Part shown: positions 1 through 8,335 of the stretch, piece after piece
Layout of the letters: each line of letters begins with the position of its first letter
Position numbering within the stretch: position 1 is the stretch's first letter
Assembly (NCBI GenBank): GCA_944393465.1
Contig: CALYAG010000010.1
Coordinates: 1-59,238, forward strand
Origin: an uncultured Clostridia bacterium
GTDB taxonomy: Bacteria > Bacillota > Clostridia > TANB77 > CAG-508
Direction of reading: 5' to 3'
Length of the DNA stretch: 59,238 bases
Translations under genes and position numbers: made by a program
The notes under the pieces: model-generated
Told to the model about the DNA's origin: nothing
The model's input: the letters and a program-made list of their open reading frames with translations, nothing else
The model's database searches: none

Positions 1-103
1 CTCTACCAATAAAACATGAGACATTTTTACTAAAAATTCAAAAACAAAAACGGGACATTTTTACTTAAAATTCACATAATTTACTAAAATTATTCTAAAA
101 TAC

Positions 104-132
104 TAGACTTATTTTAATTTTTGCGGTATAAT
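104..132 (+). promoter_or_regulatory. Probable rpoZ promoter
   Basis: TAGACT at 104-109 and TATAAT at 127-132 are separated by 17 bp, a good match to the housekeeping sigma factor consensus. The leader upstream of it (1-103) has no gene; it contains two imperfect copies of a GGGACATTTTTACT-like stretch near 20-75. Confidence 0.6.
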
Positions 133-187
133 AAATGTTATACGATATTTGATATTAAATTACATAAAATTTTAACAAACTTTTTTG

Positions 188-229
188 AAAGGAGGATAAT
201 CTAATTTTTAAATTAGATTAAAATTAAAA
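188..229 (+). promoter_or_regulatory. rpoZ ribosome binding site separated from its start by a hairpin
   Basis: A strong Shine-Dalgarno sequence (AAAGGAGG, 188-195) lies 34 nt before the only plausible start codon (ATG, 230). Between them, 197-207 and 210-220 are perfect inverted repeats (TAATCTAATTT / AAATTAGATTA). If the hairpin folds, the effective spacing shrinks to about 9-10 nt, which is normal. No ATG, GTG or TTG exists at normal distance from the Shine-Dalgarno sequence. Confidence 0.55.
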
Positions 230-487
230 ATGTTAGTTAAACCAACAGTACCAGAATTATTAAGAAAAACAAAGAAAAATAGATATAGTTTAGTTATAGC
301 CACAGCCAAAAGGGCTAGACAAATTTCAAAGGGTAGCAAGCCTATGACAAAAGATGATGACATATCACCTATAAGTCTTGCAGCTGATGAAATCGAAGAA
401 GGAAAAGTTATTATATTTGATGAAAATCAATGGCAAGAAGAGCAAGAAAAATTAGAATCTGAAAAAAACAAAGAAGAGAATGAATAA
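230..487 (+). CDS. rpoZ: DNA-directed RNA polymerase omega subunit
   Basis: This is the small omega subunit that helps fold and assemble the beta' subunit of RNA polymerase. The 85-residue product matches the family in length and carries the typical conserved block SLVIATAKRARQI (about residues 20-32), followed by an acidic tail rich in Glu. The ATG is preceded by an unusual long Shine-Dalgarno spacer containing a hairpin (188-229). In many Firmicutes rpoZ follows gmk; here the window begins just upstream and no gmk is visible. It is followed by a kinase-like gene 73 bp downstream, possibly in one transcript. Confidence 0.9.
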   Translation: MLVKPTVPELLRKTKKNRYSLVIATAKRARQISKGSKPMTKDDDISPISLAADEIEEGKVIIFDENQWQEEQEKLESEKNKEENE

Positions 488-560
488 TATAAAGTAAAGT
501 ATAAAGTATGAAAAAAAGAAAATAATTACATCATAAAATATAATAATAAAAGGGGTTATT

Positions 561-1121
561 ATGAATAAAAAGCATATTATTTCTCTTACTGGAGATTTAG
601 CCAGTGGCAAAGGAGAAACATCAAGAATTTTAATTGGAAAATTAGGCTATGGTATTTATCGAAATGGACAATACTTTAGAAAATTGGCTAAAGAAATGAA
701 TATGAGTGTTACAGAATTTAACATTTATGTAGAAGATCATCCAGAAATAGATAAGCAAATAGAAAATAGCGCTGCAGAATATGCCAAAACGCATGATAAC
801 TTCATTATAGATGCAAGACTTGGCTGGTATGCGGTACCTGAATCATTTAAAGTTTATTTAAAAGTTGACATCGATGTTGCTGCCAAAAGGGCTTTTAATG
901 ACCCAGACCGAAAAGACACAGAAAGTTTTGCAACTGTTGAAGAGCAAAAACAAGATATGATAAAAAGGGCAAATTTAGAAAAGGAAAGATATTTTCATCT
1001 ATATGGCATAAGACAAGGTGATATATCTAATTATGACTTAATAGTAGATACAACTTATCAAACGCCTGAAGAGGTTGCTGATAGCATAATTGAAGGCTAC
1101 AATAGATGGCTTGAAAAGTAA
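561..1121 (+). CDS. Cytidylate kinase-like P-loop NTPase
   Basis: A 186-residue nucleoside monophosphate kinase-like protein. A Walker A loop, GDLASGKGE (residues 11-19), has the GKG ending typical of the cytidylate-kinase-like (Cytidylate_kin2) family. The DARLGW block near residue 85, and the Lys/Arg/Asp-rich lid segment (about 108-140, with RAFNDPDRKD), also fit. A phosphotransfer to CMP, dCMP or a related nucleotide is the inference; the true substrate is not certain because this family is divergent from the main Cmk. The start has an AGGGG ribosome site 7-11 nt upstream. A strong terminator follows. Confidence 0.75.
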   Translation: MNKKHIISLTGDLASGKGETSRILIGKLGYGIYRNGQYFRKLAKEMNMSVTEFNIYVEDHPEIDKQIENSAAEYAKTHDNFIIDARLGWYAVPESFKVYLKVDIDVAAKRAFNDPDRKDTESFATVEEQKQDMIKRANLEKERYFHLYGIRQGDISNYDLIVDTTYQTPEEVADSIIEGYNRWLEK

Positions 1122-1136
1122 TTTTTTAAATATTAT

Positions 1137-1176
1137 AAAAAATGGGGGGATTTTTATTAATTCTGCCCATTTTTTT
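1137..1176 (+). terminator. Rho-independent terminator
   Basis: AAAAAATGGG (1137-1146) pairs with CCCATTTTTT (1167-1176), giving a hairpin ending in a T run, directly after the cytidylate-kinase-like gene. Its T run merges into the family A repeat. Confidence 0.65.
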
Positions 1177-1413
1177 CAGTTGGGGACGGTCCTAAATCGA
1201 AAATGATTTTAGGATGGAAGCCCAAAGCAATATGTCTATTTTTTATTCTCAAGACTTAAGTAGTAGCGACCCGCGCCGAGAATGTGAAAATAGATATATT
1301 GTTTGGCGTAAGCGATTTAAGTGTCAAAAGGGACGGTTTAAGTATTTTTTTCGATTTAGGACCGTCCCCAACTGAAAAAATTTTCGATTTAGGACCGTCC
1401 CCAACTGAAAAAA
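1171..1413. repeat. Family A composite inverted-repeat element, copy A1
   Basis: The left arm (1171-1204) reads CAGTTGGGGACGGTCC then TAAATCGAAAA. Two tandem inverted copies close the right side (1350-1380 and 1381-1413). The interior holds the family B hairpin (1222-1306) and a piece of the A' variant (AAAGGGACGGTTT near 1327-1340). The dprA ribosome site starts immediately after the right arm. No transposase gene is inside; it looks like a non-autonomous element. Confidence 0.85.
1222..1306 (+). other. Family B long hairpin with conserved loop, copy B1
   Basis: Arms 1222-1250 (starting CCAAAGCAATATGTCTATTT) and 1278-1306 (ending AGATATATTGTTTGG) are complementary with one bulge and one small internal loop. 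The 27-nt loop 1251-1277 ends in AGCGACCCGCGCC, which is identical in copies B2 and B3. The first half of the loop has diverged in this copy. The loop is strikingly GC-rich for this genome. Confidence 0.75.
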
Positions 1414-1425
1414 GAAAGGAAAAAT

Positions 1426-2061
1426 ATGAAAATACAGGAAATAAATTTAGGAGAACTTGCTTACCCATATTTATTGTCACAAATTTACTCTCCGCCAAAA
1501 AAGCTTTATGTATTAGGAAATGCTGAGATACTTAGAGAAAAAAGTATTGCAATAGTGGGATGCAGGGAGCCAAGTTTTTATGGCAAAAAGGTTGCAAAAG
1601 AGTTGGCATACAATTTGGGCAAGCACAATATAATAACAGTAAGTGGACTAGCAAGAGGAATAGATACTTTTTGTCACATAGGAAGTGTTGATGCAAATGC
1701 TAGAACAATTGCAGTATTGGCACATGGGTTGGATATGATTTATCCAAAAGAAAATAGAAATTTGGCTATAAAAATATTAAATTGTGGCGGAGCATTAGTA
1801 AGTGAATATAATATAGGTGAAAAGCCATTAAAACAAAATTTCCCAGCAAGAAATAGAATAATAAGTGGCTTAAGTGAAAGCACAGTTGTAATAGAAGCCA
1901 AAAAAGAAAGTGGTTCACTCATTACTGCTAATTTTGCATTAAATGAAGGAAGAAATGTATATGCAGTACCGGGTAATATTATAAGTAAAAATTCAGAAGG
2001 CACAAATGAACTTATAAAAAATGGAGCAAACTTACTAACAAGTTATGAAGATTTGATATAA
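1426..2061 (+). CDS. dprA: DNA-processing protein DprA (short form)
   Basis: DprA loads RecA onto incoming single-stranded DNA during transformation. The 211-residue product has the Rossmann-like core: IAIVGCREPS (41-50), SGLARGID (73-80), the FPARNRIISGLS block (139-150) and a following SGSLITANFAL segment. It lacks the N-terminal SAM-like domain and the C-terminal winged helix of longer homologues, so it is the core only (family members are usually 280-370 residues). The start follows GAAAGGA with normal spacing, and this ribosome site lies directly against the right arm of repeat A1. It is monocistronic or shares a transcript with the next gene. Confidence 0.88.
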   Translation: MKIQEINLGELAYPYLLSQIYSPPKKLYVLGNAEILREKSIAIVGCREPSFYGKKVAKELAYNLGKHNIITVSGLARGIDTFCHIGSVDANARTIAVLAHGLDMIYPKENRNLAIKILNCGGALVSEYNIGEKPLKQNFPARNRIISGLSESTVVIEAKKESGSLITANFALNEGRNVYAVPGNIISKNSEGTNELIKNGANLLTSYEDLI

Positions 2062-2374
2062 GAATATGCTATAGAGTATTACAAGTCGGAGCGGAGTGGC
2101 AGCGAGCGTTGAGCGAGGCTTGCACGAGCGAACCGTGAAGCAAATGCAGAAGAATGTATATTTGAGCCTTAGTAGAGAATTATAACTGTGAATTGTAACA
2201 AGGCGGACGATTTTGGAGCTAAAATAATTGGTCAAAACATTGTATTATTTGTAAATTTGTAATATAATATAAGCCAAGTAGTTTTGTCTAAAATATTTTA
2301 TGATTTAAAGTAATCATACATGATGGCGAAGTCGACATATTAATACTTATGCCATCGATATGAGGAGGTAATAA
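2062..2374. other. Gene-free stretch with a GC-rich island
   Basis: No gene is visible. Positions 2084-2140 are unusually GC-rich and purine-rich for the region (motifs GTCGGAGCGGAG, GGCAGCGAGCG, GAGCGAGGC, CGAGCGAACCG). TTACAA (2090-2095) could pair with TTGTAA (about 2194-2199), enclosing the island. The 3' part (AGAAGAATGTATATTTGAGCC, near 2149-2168, given here in part) resembles the right arm of family B copy B3. It may be a decayed or variant member of the structured families. Confidence 0.35.
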
Positions 2375-5131
2375 ATGAAAAATAATAAAAAGAAAACAAA
2401 TTCTAATAATAAGACAAAAAGCACTAACAATAAGACAAATGATACTACAAAAATATATAACACAAAAAACATAAAAGAAAATAAAAATGTAACAAAACTA
2501 AATCCAAAAAAAGAAAAAGACATTAAAAAAATAGAAAAACAAAAAAAGAAACAAGATAAAAAGAAAAAACGAAAACATCCTAAATTATGGCTAGCATTCA
2601 AAATATTTATTATAATAATCTTTTTAATTATTATTGCAGGAATTGCAGCATTTTCAGCAATATTCTTTAGTGATAAATGGTCTATTACAAAAGAGCAACT
2701 TTTAAGCGATAGTGGTCTAAAAATAGTTGACCAAGCTGGAAACGAAATAACAACACTTACTGGTGATGAAATAAGCAAAAAAGTTACACTTGATCAAATG
2801 GGAAAATTGCCAGATGCATTTATTGCAATAGAAGATAAAAGATTTTATGAGCATGGCGGTGTTGATATTATAAGAACTGCAAAAGCTATATTAAATTATG
2901 GTATGTCAATAATTACTGGAAGTGATGCATCTTTTGGAGGTAGTACTATTACCCAGCAGCTTGTTAAGATTACTATGAATGATGATGCAAGAGGCGGAAT
3001 AGCTGGTATAGAAAGAAAAATAAGAGAGTGGTCAAGAGCCATGCAAGTAGAAAAAATGCTTACCAAAAATGAAATACTTGAAAGATATTTAAACAGAATA
3101 TATCTAGGTTCATCAGGCGGACTAGAAGTTAGAGGTGTAGAATCTGCTGCTAACTATTATTTTAGCAAGTCTGCAGCAGACTTGGATGTTGCTGAGGCAG
3201 CATTTTTAGCGGGTATAAACCACTCACCAAATAATTATGACCCTTTTAATGATTCTGTAGATAATAGCGAAAAAATAAAGTCAAGAACAAAAACAGTACT
3301 TTATCAAATGTATGACCAAGGCAAAATAACAGAAGAAGAGTACAATTCGGCAGTTGAAGAAGTAGACAATGGACTAACATTTACAAAAGGATCTACTTCA
3401 AATGGAAATAGCTCACTTTCTTACCATGATTCTGCTACAATTAACCAAGTAGCAAAAGAAATATCAGAAAATGAAGATATATCTTATTCTGAAGCCAGAG
3501 AAATGCTTATAAATAGTGGATATACTATTTATTCTACTGTAGATACAGCTATTCAAGATGCAATGGAAGAAGAATTTAAAAAACCTTCACACATAATTAG
3601 TGCAAAAGGTCAGACTATTCAGTCTGCTATGGTTATGATAGAGCCATCTACAGGATATGTAGTTGCAGAAGTTGGTGGCTTAGGCGAAAATCAAGATACA
3701 TTGGGACTAAATAGAGGTGTAGATAGTGCAAGACAACCAGGTTCTTCATTTAAGCCTTTAGTTACAGTTGCACCAGGACTAGAAAATGGAGTAATTACTG
3801 CTGCAACAGTATTTGATGATAGTCCAACAGATTTTCCAAATCCAAGTGGCAAATATTCACCAAAAAATGATAGTAATAGTTATTTAGGTATAGCTACTAT
3901 GAGACAAATAATTAAAAGATCATCAAATGTTCCTGAAGTAAAGCTATTACAATTGCTTGGAATAGATAAATCTGTAGAGTTTTTATCTAAAATAAATATA
4001 GATGTACCAGCAGAAAATCAAGGCCTATCAATGGCTCTAGGAACTCCATCTGTTACACCTCTTCAAATGGCAGCAGGCTATGCAATGCTTGCAAATGGAG
4101 GAGTTTACATTACACCAACATTTTACACAAAAGTTGTTGACCAAAACGGAAATACTGTAATGGAAGCTAAACAAGAAAAAACAAGAGTTATGTCAGAAGG
4201 AAATGCATATATAGAAACATCTATACTAGAAGGACCAGTTCAATCTGGTGGTACTGCATCTGCATTTGCAGGATATTTAGGCAATATGGCGGTTGCAGGA
4301 AAGACCGGTACTACAGATTCAAAAAACGATAGATGGTTTTGTGGTTATACACCATATTATGCAGCAGCTTGCTGGTATGGATATGATCAACTTCAAGCTG
4401 TAGGAACAACTGGTAGTAACCCAGCAGCAAGAATTTGGTTTCCAGTTATGAAGGCAGCAAATGCTGATAAAGAGGTAAAAGACTTTACAGAGCCAGATAA
4501 TATAGTTACAGCAAAAATATGCTTAGACAGTGGCAAAAAAGCAACAGACAAATGTAAACACACATACACAGAAATATTTGTACAAGGAACAGTTCCAGCA
4601 GATTGTGATGGACATACAACAGTCAAAATTTGTAAGGAAACAAATAAAGTTGCTACAGAATTTTGCCCAGATACAGAAGAAAGAGTTTATACAGAAGAAA
4701 TAGATACAGAAAAGGCAGGAAACTGGACGACACATAGTAAGAGCAATACAACTCATCCACCAACAGAAGTATGCAATGTTCATACAAAAGCACCAGAAGT
4801 TGATGTGCCAAATGTTGTTGGAAAAACTCAAGCAGAAGCTAAAAAAACGCTTGAAGCAGCAGGATTTGTAGTAAAAATATTACAAAATGAAGATAGTAGT
4901 AAAGCCAAGGGCATAGTTTTGAAACAAAGCTCAACTAAAGCTGCCAAGGGAGCCACCATAACCATTACTGTAAATAGTTATGAAGGTGGAACTGGGGGCT
5001 CAGGAGGTAGTACAAATTCTACAAATACAAATACAACTACCGGTGGAGGAAAACCAGCAAACACAACAGGTGGCGGAAATACAGCATCAGGTGGTAATGC
5101 TGTAAAAAACGAAACCACTGAAAATGATTAA
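2375..5131 (+). CDS. Class A penicillin-binding protein with C-terminal PASTA domain
   Basis: A bifunctional peptidoglycan synthase of 918 residues. Order: a very Lys/Asn-rich cytoplasmic tail (1-70), one membrane helix (about 71-98), a GT51 transglycosylase domain with the catalytic Glu in AIEDKRFYEHGG (about 151-162) and the GGSTITQQLVK block (188-198), then a transpeptidase domain with SSFK (Ser457-Lys460), SSN (516-518) and KTGTT (643-647). After that come Cys-rich segments (about 710-790), one PASTA domain (about 808-873), and a low-complexity Gly/Thr/Asn tail. An AGGAGG site lies 7 nt before the ATG. PBP1A/1F of clostridia is the closest type; PASTA domains bind muropeptides or beta-lactams in related proteins. 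Confidence 0.92.
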   Translation: MKNNKKKTNSNNKTKSTNNKTNDTTKIYNTKNIKENKNVTKLNPKKEKDIKKIEKQKKKQDKKKKRKHPKLWLAFKIFIIIIFLIIIAGIAAFSAIFFSDKWSITKEQLLSDSGLKIVDQAGNEITTLTGDEISKKVTLDQMGKLPDAFIAIEDKRFYEHGGVDIIRTAKAILNYGMSIITGSDASFGGSTITQQLVKITMNDDARGGIAGIERKIREWSRAMQVEKMLTKNEILERYLNRIYLGSSGGLEVRGVESAANYYFSKSAADLDVAEAAFLAGINHSPNNYDPFNDSVDNSEKIKSRTKTVLYQMYDQGKITEEEYNSAVEEVDNGLTFTKGSTSNGNSSLSYHDSATINQVAKEISENEDISYSEAREMLINSGYTIYSTVDTAIQDAMEEEFKKPSHIISAKGQTIQSAMVMIEPSTGYVVAEVGGLGENQDTLGLNRGVDSARQPGSSFKPLVTVAPGLENGVITAATVFDDSPTDFPNPSGKYSPKNDSNSYLGIATMRQIIKRSSNVPEVKLLQLLGIDKSVEFLSKINIDVPAENQGLSMALGTPSVTPLQMAAGYAMLANGGVYITPTFYTKVVDQNGNTVMEAKQEKTRVMSEGNAYIETSILEGPVQSGGTASAFAGYLGNMAVAGKTGTTDSKNDRWFCGYTPYYAAACWYGYDQLQAVGTTGSNPAARIWFPVMKAANADKEVKDFTEPDNIVTAKICLDSGKKATDKCKHTYTEIFVQGTVPADCDGHTTVKICKETNKVATEFCPDTEERVYTEEIDTEKAGNWTTHSKSNTTHPPTEVCNVHTKAPEVDVPNVVGKTQAEAKKTLEAAGFVVKILQNEDSSKAKGIVLKQSSTKAAKGATITITVNSYEGGTGGSGGSTNSTNTNTTTGGGKPANTTGGGNTASGGNAVKNETTEND

Positions 5132-5153
5132 TATAACTTTAGATTGTGCAAAT

Positions 5154-5197
5154 ACTATAACTGAAATAGTTTGAAAAATAATTATTTCAGTTATAGT
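5154..5197 (+). other. Perfect 15-bp hairpin between PBP and DUF1189-like gene
   Basis: ACTATAACTGAAATA (5154-5168) and TATTTCAGTTATAGT (5183-5197) form a perfect stem with a 14-nt loop. There is no T run after it, so it is probably not a simple terminator; it ends about 12 nt before the next ribosome site and could protect mRNA ends or partly attenuate. Confidence 0.45.
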
Positions 5198-5218
5198 TAA
5201 TAATCTATGGAGGGCATA

Positions 5219-6286
5219 ATGGAAAAAGAAATAAGACTATCATTTTTTAGAAGATTAAAAATGAGTATATTTGATTTTGATAAATATCACATAATAGCAG
5301 TAGAGGGACTAGGTAGGGCAATGATGTACTTAGTAAAGCTAATACTATTATTTTCCCTAATAGTTTCAGCAGGTTCAACTGTTAAAATTTCTCAATTATT
5401 AGATGAAGGTATAAATTACCTAAGTAGCAATGTACCAAACTTTTATTTTAAAGACAATCAATTTGTACTAGAAAGTGATAGTGATGTAACTTTAGAAAAT
5501 CATGAATATACTAATTTTAAAATTATATTAACAAATTCAGAAACATACAGTGAAGACGAAATAAGAGATTTTGATGGAATAGTATTTGTATTTACCAAAA
5601 ATAATGCGCTTTTAAAACAACAAAATAGTACAAGCATTACATCAGAGGACTATAGCGATTTAGCTGAGTCATTAAGTATAAGCAATATAAATGATGTTAG
5701 CAAAGAATATGTAATAAGCATGGTTACAGGTGAAAATGCTTACTCAATTTTGACAAATATATTTGCAACAGTGTTTATATCTACATTTTTAACATATTTC
5801 TTAACAGGAATATTGGACACTTTTGCACTTTCACTTTTAGGCTTTATAGTAAGTAGACTAATAAGAATACCATTTAAGTATAGTGCACTATATAGTTTAA
5901 GTATATCGGCAATTACATTGCCAGTAATATTAAATGCAATTTATATGGTAGTTAATATGTTTACAGGTTTTGTAATACCATATTTCCAAATAATGTACAC
6001 CTTAATATCTTATGTATACTTAATAGCTGCACTTTTAATAATGAGGTCAGAGATTATTAAGAAAAAGGTTCAAATTCAAATACAAATAATGAACAAAAAT
6101 TATAATCCTGAAGAATTGCAAAAACAGGATAAAAAGAATGAAAAAGAAGAAAATAAAGAAGAAAAGCAAAAAGATTCAGAAGATTCAAAAGGAAAAAAGG
6201 ATAGTAAGGATAGTAATGGGGCAGGAACCAAATTAGAAAATAACAAAGATAACCCAGAGCCTCAGGCAAATATGCAAAGCAAGTAG
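5219..6286 (+). CDS. DUF1189-like membrane protein
   Basis: A 355-residue integral membrane protein of unknown function. One N-terminal membrane helix (about 34-55) is followed by an extracytoplasmic domain with the IP/VPNFYFKDNQF pattern typical of DUF1189 proteins, then four more hydrophobic segments (about 175-285) and a highly charged Lys/Glu/Asp C-terminal tail. An upstream in-frame ATG at 5207 lies inside the Shine-Dalgarno sequence GGAGGG (5209-5214), so ATG 5219 is preferred. Its place between a PBP and FtsH suggests an envelope role, but this is only context. Confidence 0.6.
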   Translation: MEKEIRLSFFRRLKMSIFDFDKYHIIAVEGLGRAMMYLVKLILLFSLIVSAGSTVKISQLLDEGINYLSSNVPNFYFKDNQFVLESDSDVTLENHEYTNFKIILTNSETYSEDEIRDFDGIVFVFTKNNALLKQQNSTSITSEDYSDLAESLSISNINDVSKEYVISMVTGENAYSILTNIFATVFISTFLTYFLTGILDTFALSLLGFIVSRLIRIPFKYSALYSLSISAITLPVILNAIYMVVNMFTGFVIPYFQIMYTLISYVYLIAALLIMRSEIIKKKVQIQIQIMNKNYNPEELQKQDKKNEKEENKEEKQKDSEDSKGKKDSKDSNGAGTKLENNKDNPEPQANMQSK

Positions 6287-6392
6287 CAATAAAGCTGCTT
6301 TTAGGTATGCCAAAAAAACAATAAATCAAAAAGTAATCTTTTTAGGTTATTGCTTAAAGCAACTATAATAAGAAAAAAGAAAGGAAAACAAA

Positions 6393-8207
6393 ATGTCAGA
6401 CAAAAATCAAAAAAAGCCAAATGATAGTAAATGGAAAAAAGTATTATATGTGCTAATACCAATAATTTTAGCATTAGCCATAGTACTTACATTAATAATA
6501 ATTCAAAATAATCAAGAAAATGATGAATTAGAAGTATCATATACACAACTTATTGAAGATATAGACAGTGGTAAAATAGAGTCAATAGAAATGACAGTTG
6601 GAAGCACATCTTTAAAAGTAAAATATAAAGATGAAGAAGAGAAAAAACATGCAATAGCTCCTAGTACGCAAGCATTTGTAGAATTAATACAAGACAAGCT
6701 TCAAGATGATAATACAGAAAATGATGTAGAATTAATACAAAAACCAAGAAATGCATTGTTATCATTTTCAGAAGGCTTTGTATCAATTTTGCCAACACTT
6801 ATATTAGTAATTTTAGTAATACTAATATTTCAAATGCAAGGTTTAGGAGATAAAGGCAAAGTATATGACCCAGATGTATCACAAGACAAAATTACATTTA
6901 AAGATGTGGCAGGCTTAGATGAAGAAAAAGCTGAAATGATGGAAATAGTAGAATTTTTAAAAAAACCAGAAAAGTATTCAAAAATGGGAGCAAAAACTCC
7001 TAGAGGAGTTTTACTTTGTGGTAAGCCAGGAACAGGTAAAACATTAATTGCAAAAGCAATTGCAGGTGAAGCAAATGTACCATTTATATCAATGAGTGGT
7101 TCAGAATTTGTTGAAATGTTTGCAGGCCTTGGTGCATCAAGAGTTAGAAAACTTTTTGAAAGAGCCAAAAAGATTTCACCTTGTATAATATTTATAGATG
7201 AAATAGATGCAATAGGTTCAAGAAGAGCTAGCAATAATGGAGCAGATTCAGAAAATAATCAAACACTAAATCAATTATTAGTTGAAATGGACGGATTTGA
7301 TTCAGACCAATCTATAATAGTAATTGCTGCAACAAATAGACCAGAAATGCTTGACGAAGCACTTTTAAGACCTGGTAGATTTGATAGAACAATAAATATA
7401 GCACTTCCAGATATTAAAGGAAGAGAAGAAATATTAAAAATTCATAGCAAAAACAAAAAAATTGCAGATGATGTTGACTTTAAGTCAATTGCAGGAGATA
7501 CAGCAGGATTTACAGGCGCAGAACTTGAAAATATTTTAAATGAAGCGGCAATAATTGCAACAAACAAAAATCATGATGCGATAAATAATAACGACATAGA
7601 AGACGCTGTTAAAAAGGTAACAGTAGGACTTGAAAAGCACAATAGAGTAGTATCAGAAAAAGACAAAAAATTAACAGCCTACCACGAGGCTGGTCATGCA
7701 GTTGTAAGTAGATACCTAGAAACACAAAAAGACATAAAAGAAGTATCAATAATTCCAAGAGGTGTAGCTGGTGGATACACAATGTATAAAACAAACGAAG
7801 ACAAGTTCTACGTTTCAAAAACAGAAATGGAAGAAAAACTAATATCATTACTTGGTGGTAGAGCAGCAGAAAAAGTTGCATTAAATGATATATCAACAGG
7901 TGCAAGCAATGATATAGAAGTAGCAATGAAAATTGCAAGAGATATGGTAACTGTTTATGGTATGAGTGACAAAATAGGTCCAATGTCAATAAACTTAGAA
8001 AAAGACCCATATCAAATGCAATTACTTGGAAACAACTTAGAAGACGAAATAGGCAAAGAAGTAAAAACTATTCTTGAAGACGCTTATGAAAAAGCACAAA
8101 GATTGCTTATGCTTCATAGAGATAAGCTAGATGCAGTAGCAAGCGTACTACTTGAAAAAGAAGTAATAAATGAGCAAGAATTTGAAGAAATTTTTGAGAA
8201 TGCGTAA
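6393..8207 (+). CDS. ftsH: FtsH-family ATP-dependent zinc metalloprotease (divergent)
   Basis: A membrane-anchored AAA+ protease for membrane-protein quality control. It has 604 residues with membrane helices at about 16-38 and 129-148, Walker A GKPGTGKT (210-217), Walker B IIFIDEIDAIG, the second region of homology ATNRPEMLDEALLRPGRFDR, and the zinc site HEAGH (431-435). Two positions differ from the usual FtsH: the Walker A is GKPGTGKT rather than GPPGTGKT, and the substrate-gripping pore loop reads MFAGLGASR rather than MFVGVGASR. All catalytic residues are present, so it should be active. The start follows an AAAGGA site. It may be one of several FtsH paralogues in this lineage. Confidence 0.9.
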   Translation: MSDKNQKKPNDSKWKKVLYVLIPIILALAIVLTLIIIQNNQENDELEVSYTQLIEDIDSGKIESIEMTVGSTSLKVKYKDEEEKKHAIAPSTQAFVELIQDKLQDDNTENDVELIQKPRNALLSFSEGFVSILPTLILVILVILIFQMQGLGDKGKVYDPDVSQDKITFKDVAGLDEEKAEMMEIVEFLKKPEKYSKMGAKTPRGVLLCGKPGTGKTLIAKAIAGEANVPFISMSGSEFVEMFAGLGASRVRKLFERAKKISPCIIFIDEIDAIGSRRASNNGADSENNQTLNQLLVEMDGFDSDQSIIVIAATNRPEMLDEALLRPGRFDRTINIALPDIKGREEILKIHSKNKKIADDVDFKSIAGDTAGFTGAELENILNEAAIIATNKNHDAINNNDIEDAVKKVTVGLEKHNRVVSEKDKKLTAYHEAGHAVVSRYLETQKDIKEVSIIPRGVAGGYTMYKTNEDKFYVSKTEMEEKLISLLGGRAAEKVALNDISTGASNDIEVAMKIARDMVTVYGMSDKIGPMSINLEKDPYQMQLLGNNLEDEIGKEVKTILEDAYEKAQRLLMLHRDKLDAVASVLLEKEVINEQEFEEIFENA

Positions 8208-8210
8208 ATT

Positions 8211-8277
8211 TTTTTCAGTTGGGGACGGTCCTAAATCGGAAATTTTTTCGGTTGGGGACGGTCCTAAATCGGAAATA
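8211..8277 (+). repeat. Family A arms in direct tandem, copy A2
   Basis: Two direct copies of the arm (8211-8242 and 8243-8277), each with GTTGGGGACGGTCCTAAATC then GGAAA instead of GAAAA. There is no inverted partner. It starts 4 bp after the ftsH stop codon. Confidence 0.85.
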
Positions 8278-8335
8278 TTTTCAAATTCGATTCCTCTCTA
8301 AATTATCTTTTAACATTGAAAGGATAGAACTTAAA

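Noticed and set aside
1256..1526. Two 80-residue open frames on opposite strands
   Set aside because: They read through the inverted family A arms and repeat the same peptide; they are by-products of the repeat.
8219..8335. N-terminal extension of tcdA
   Set aside because: It translates repeat A2 twice (MGTVLNRK-like), and a better ribosome site precedes ATG 8336.
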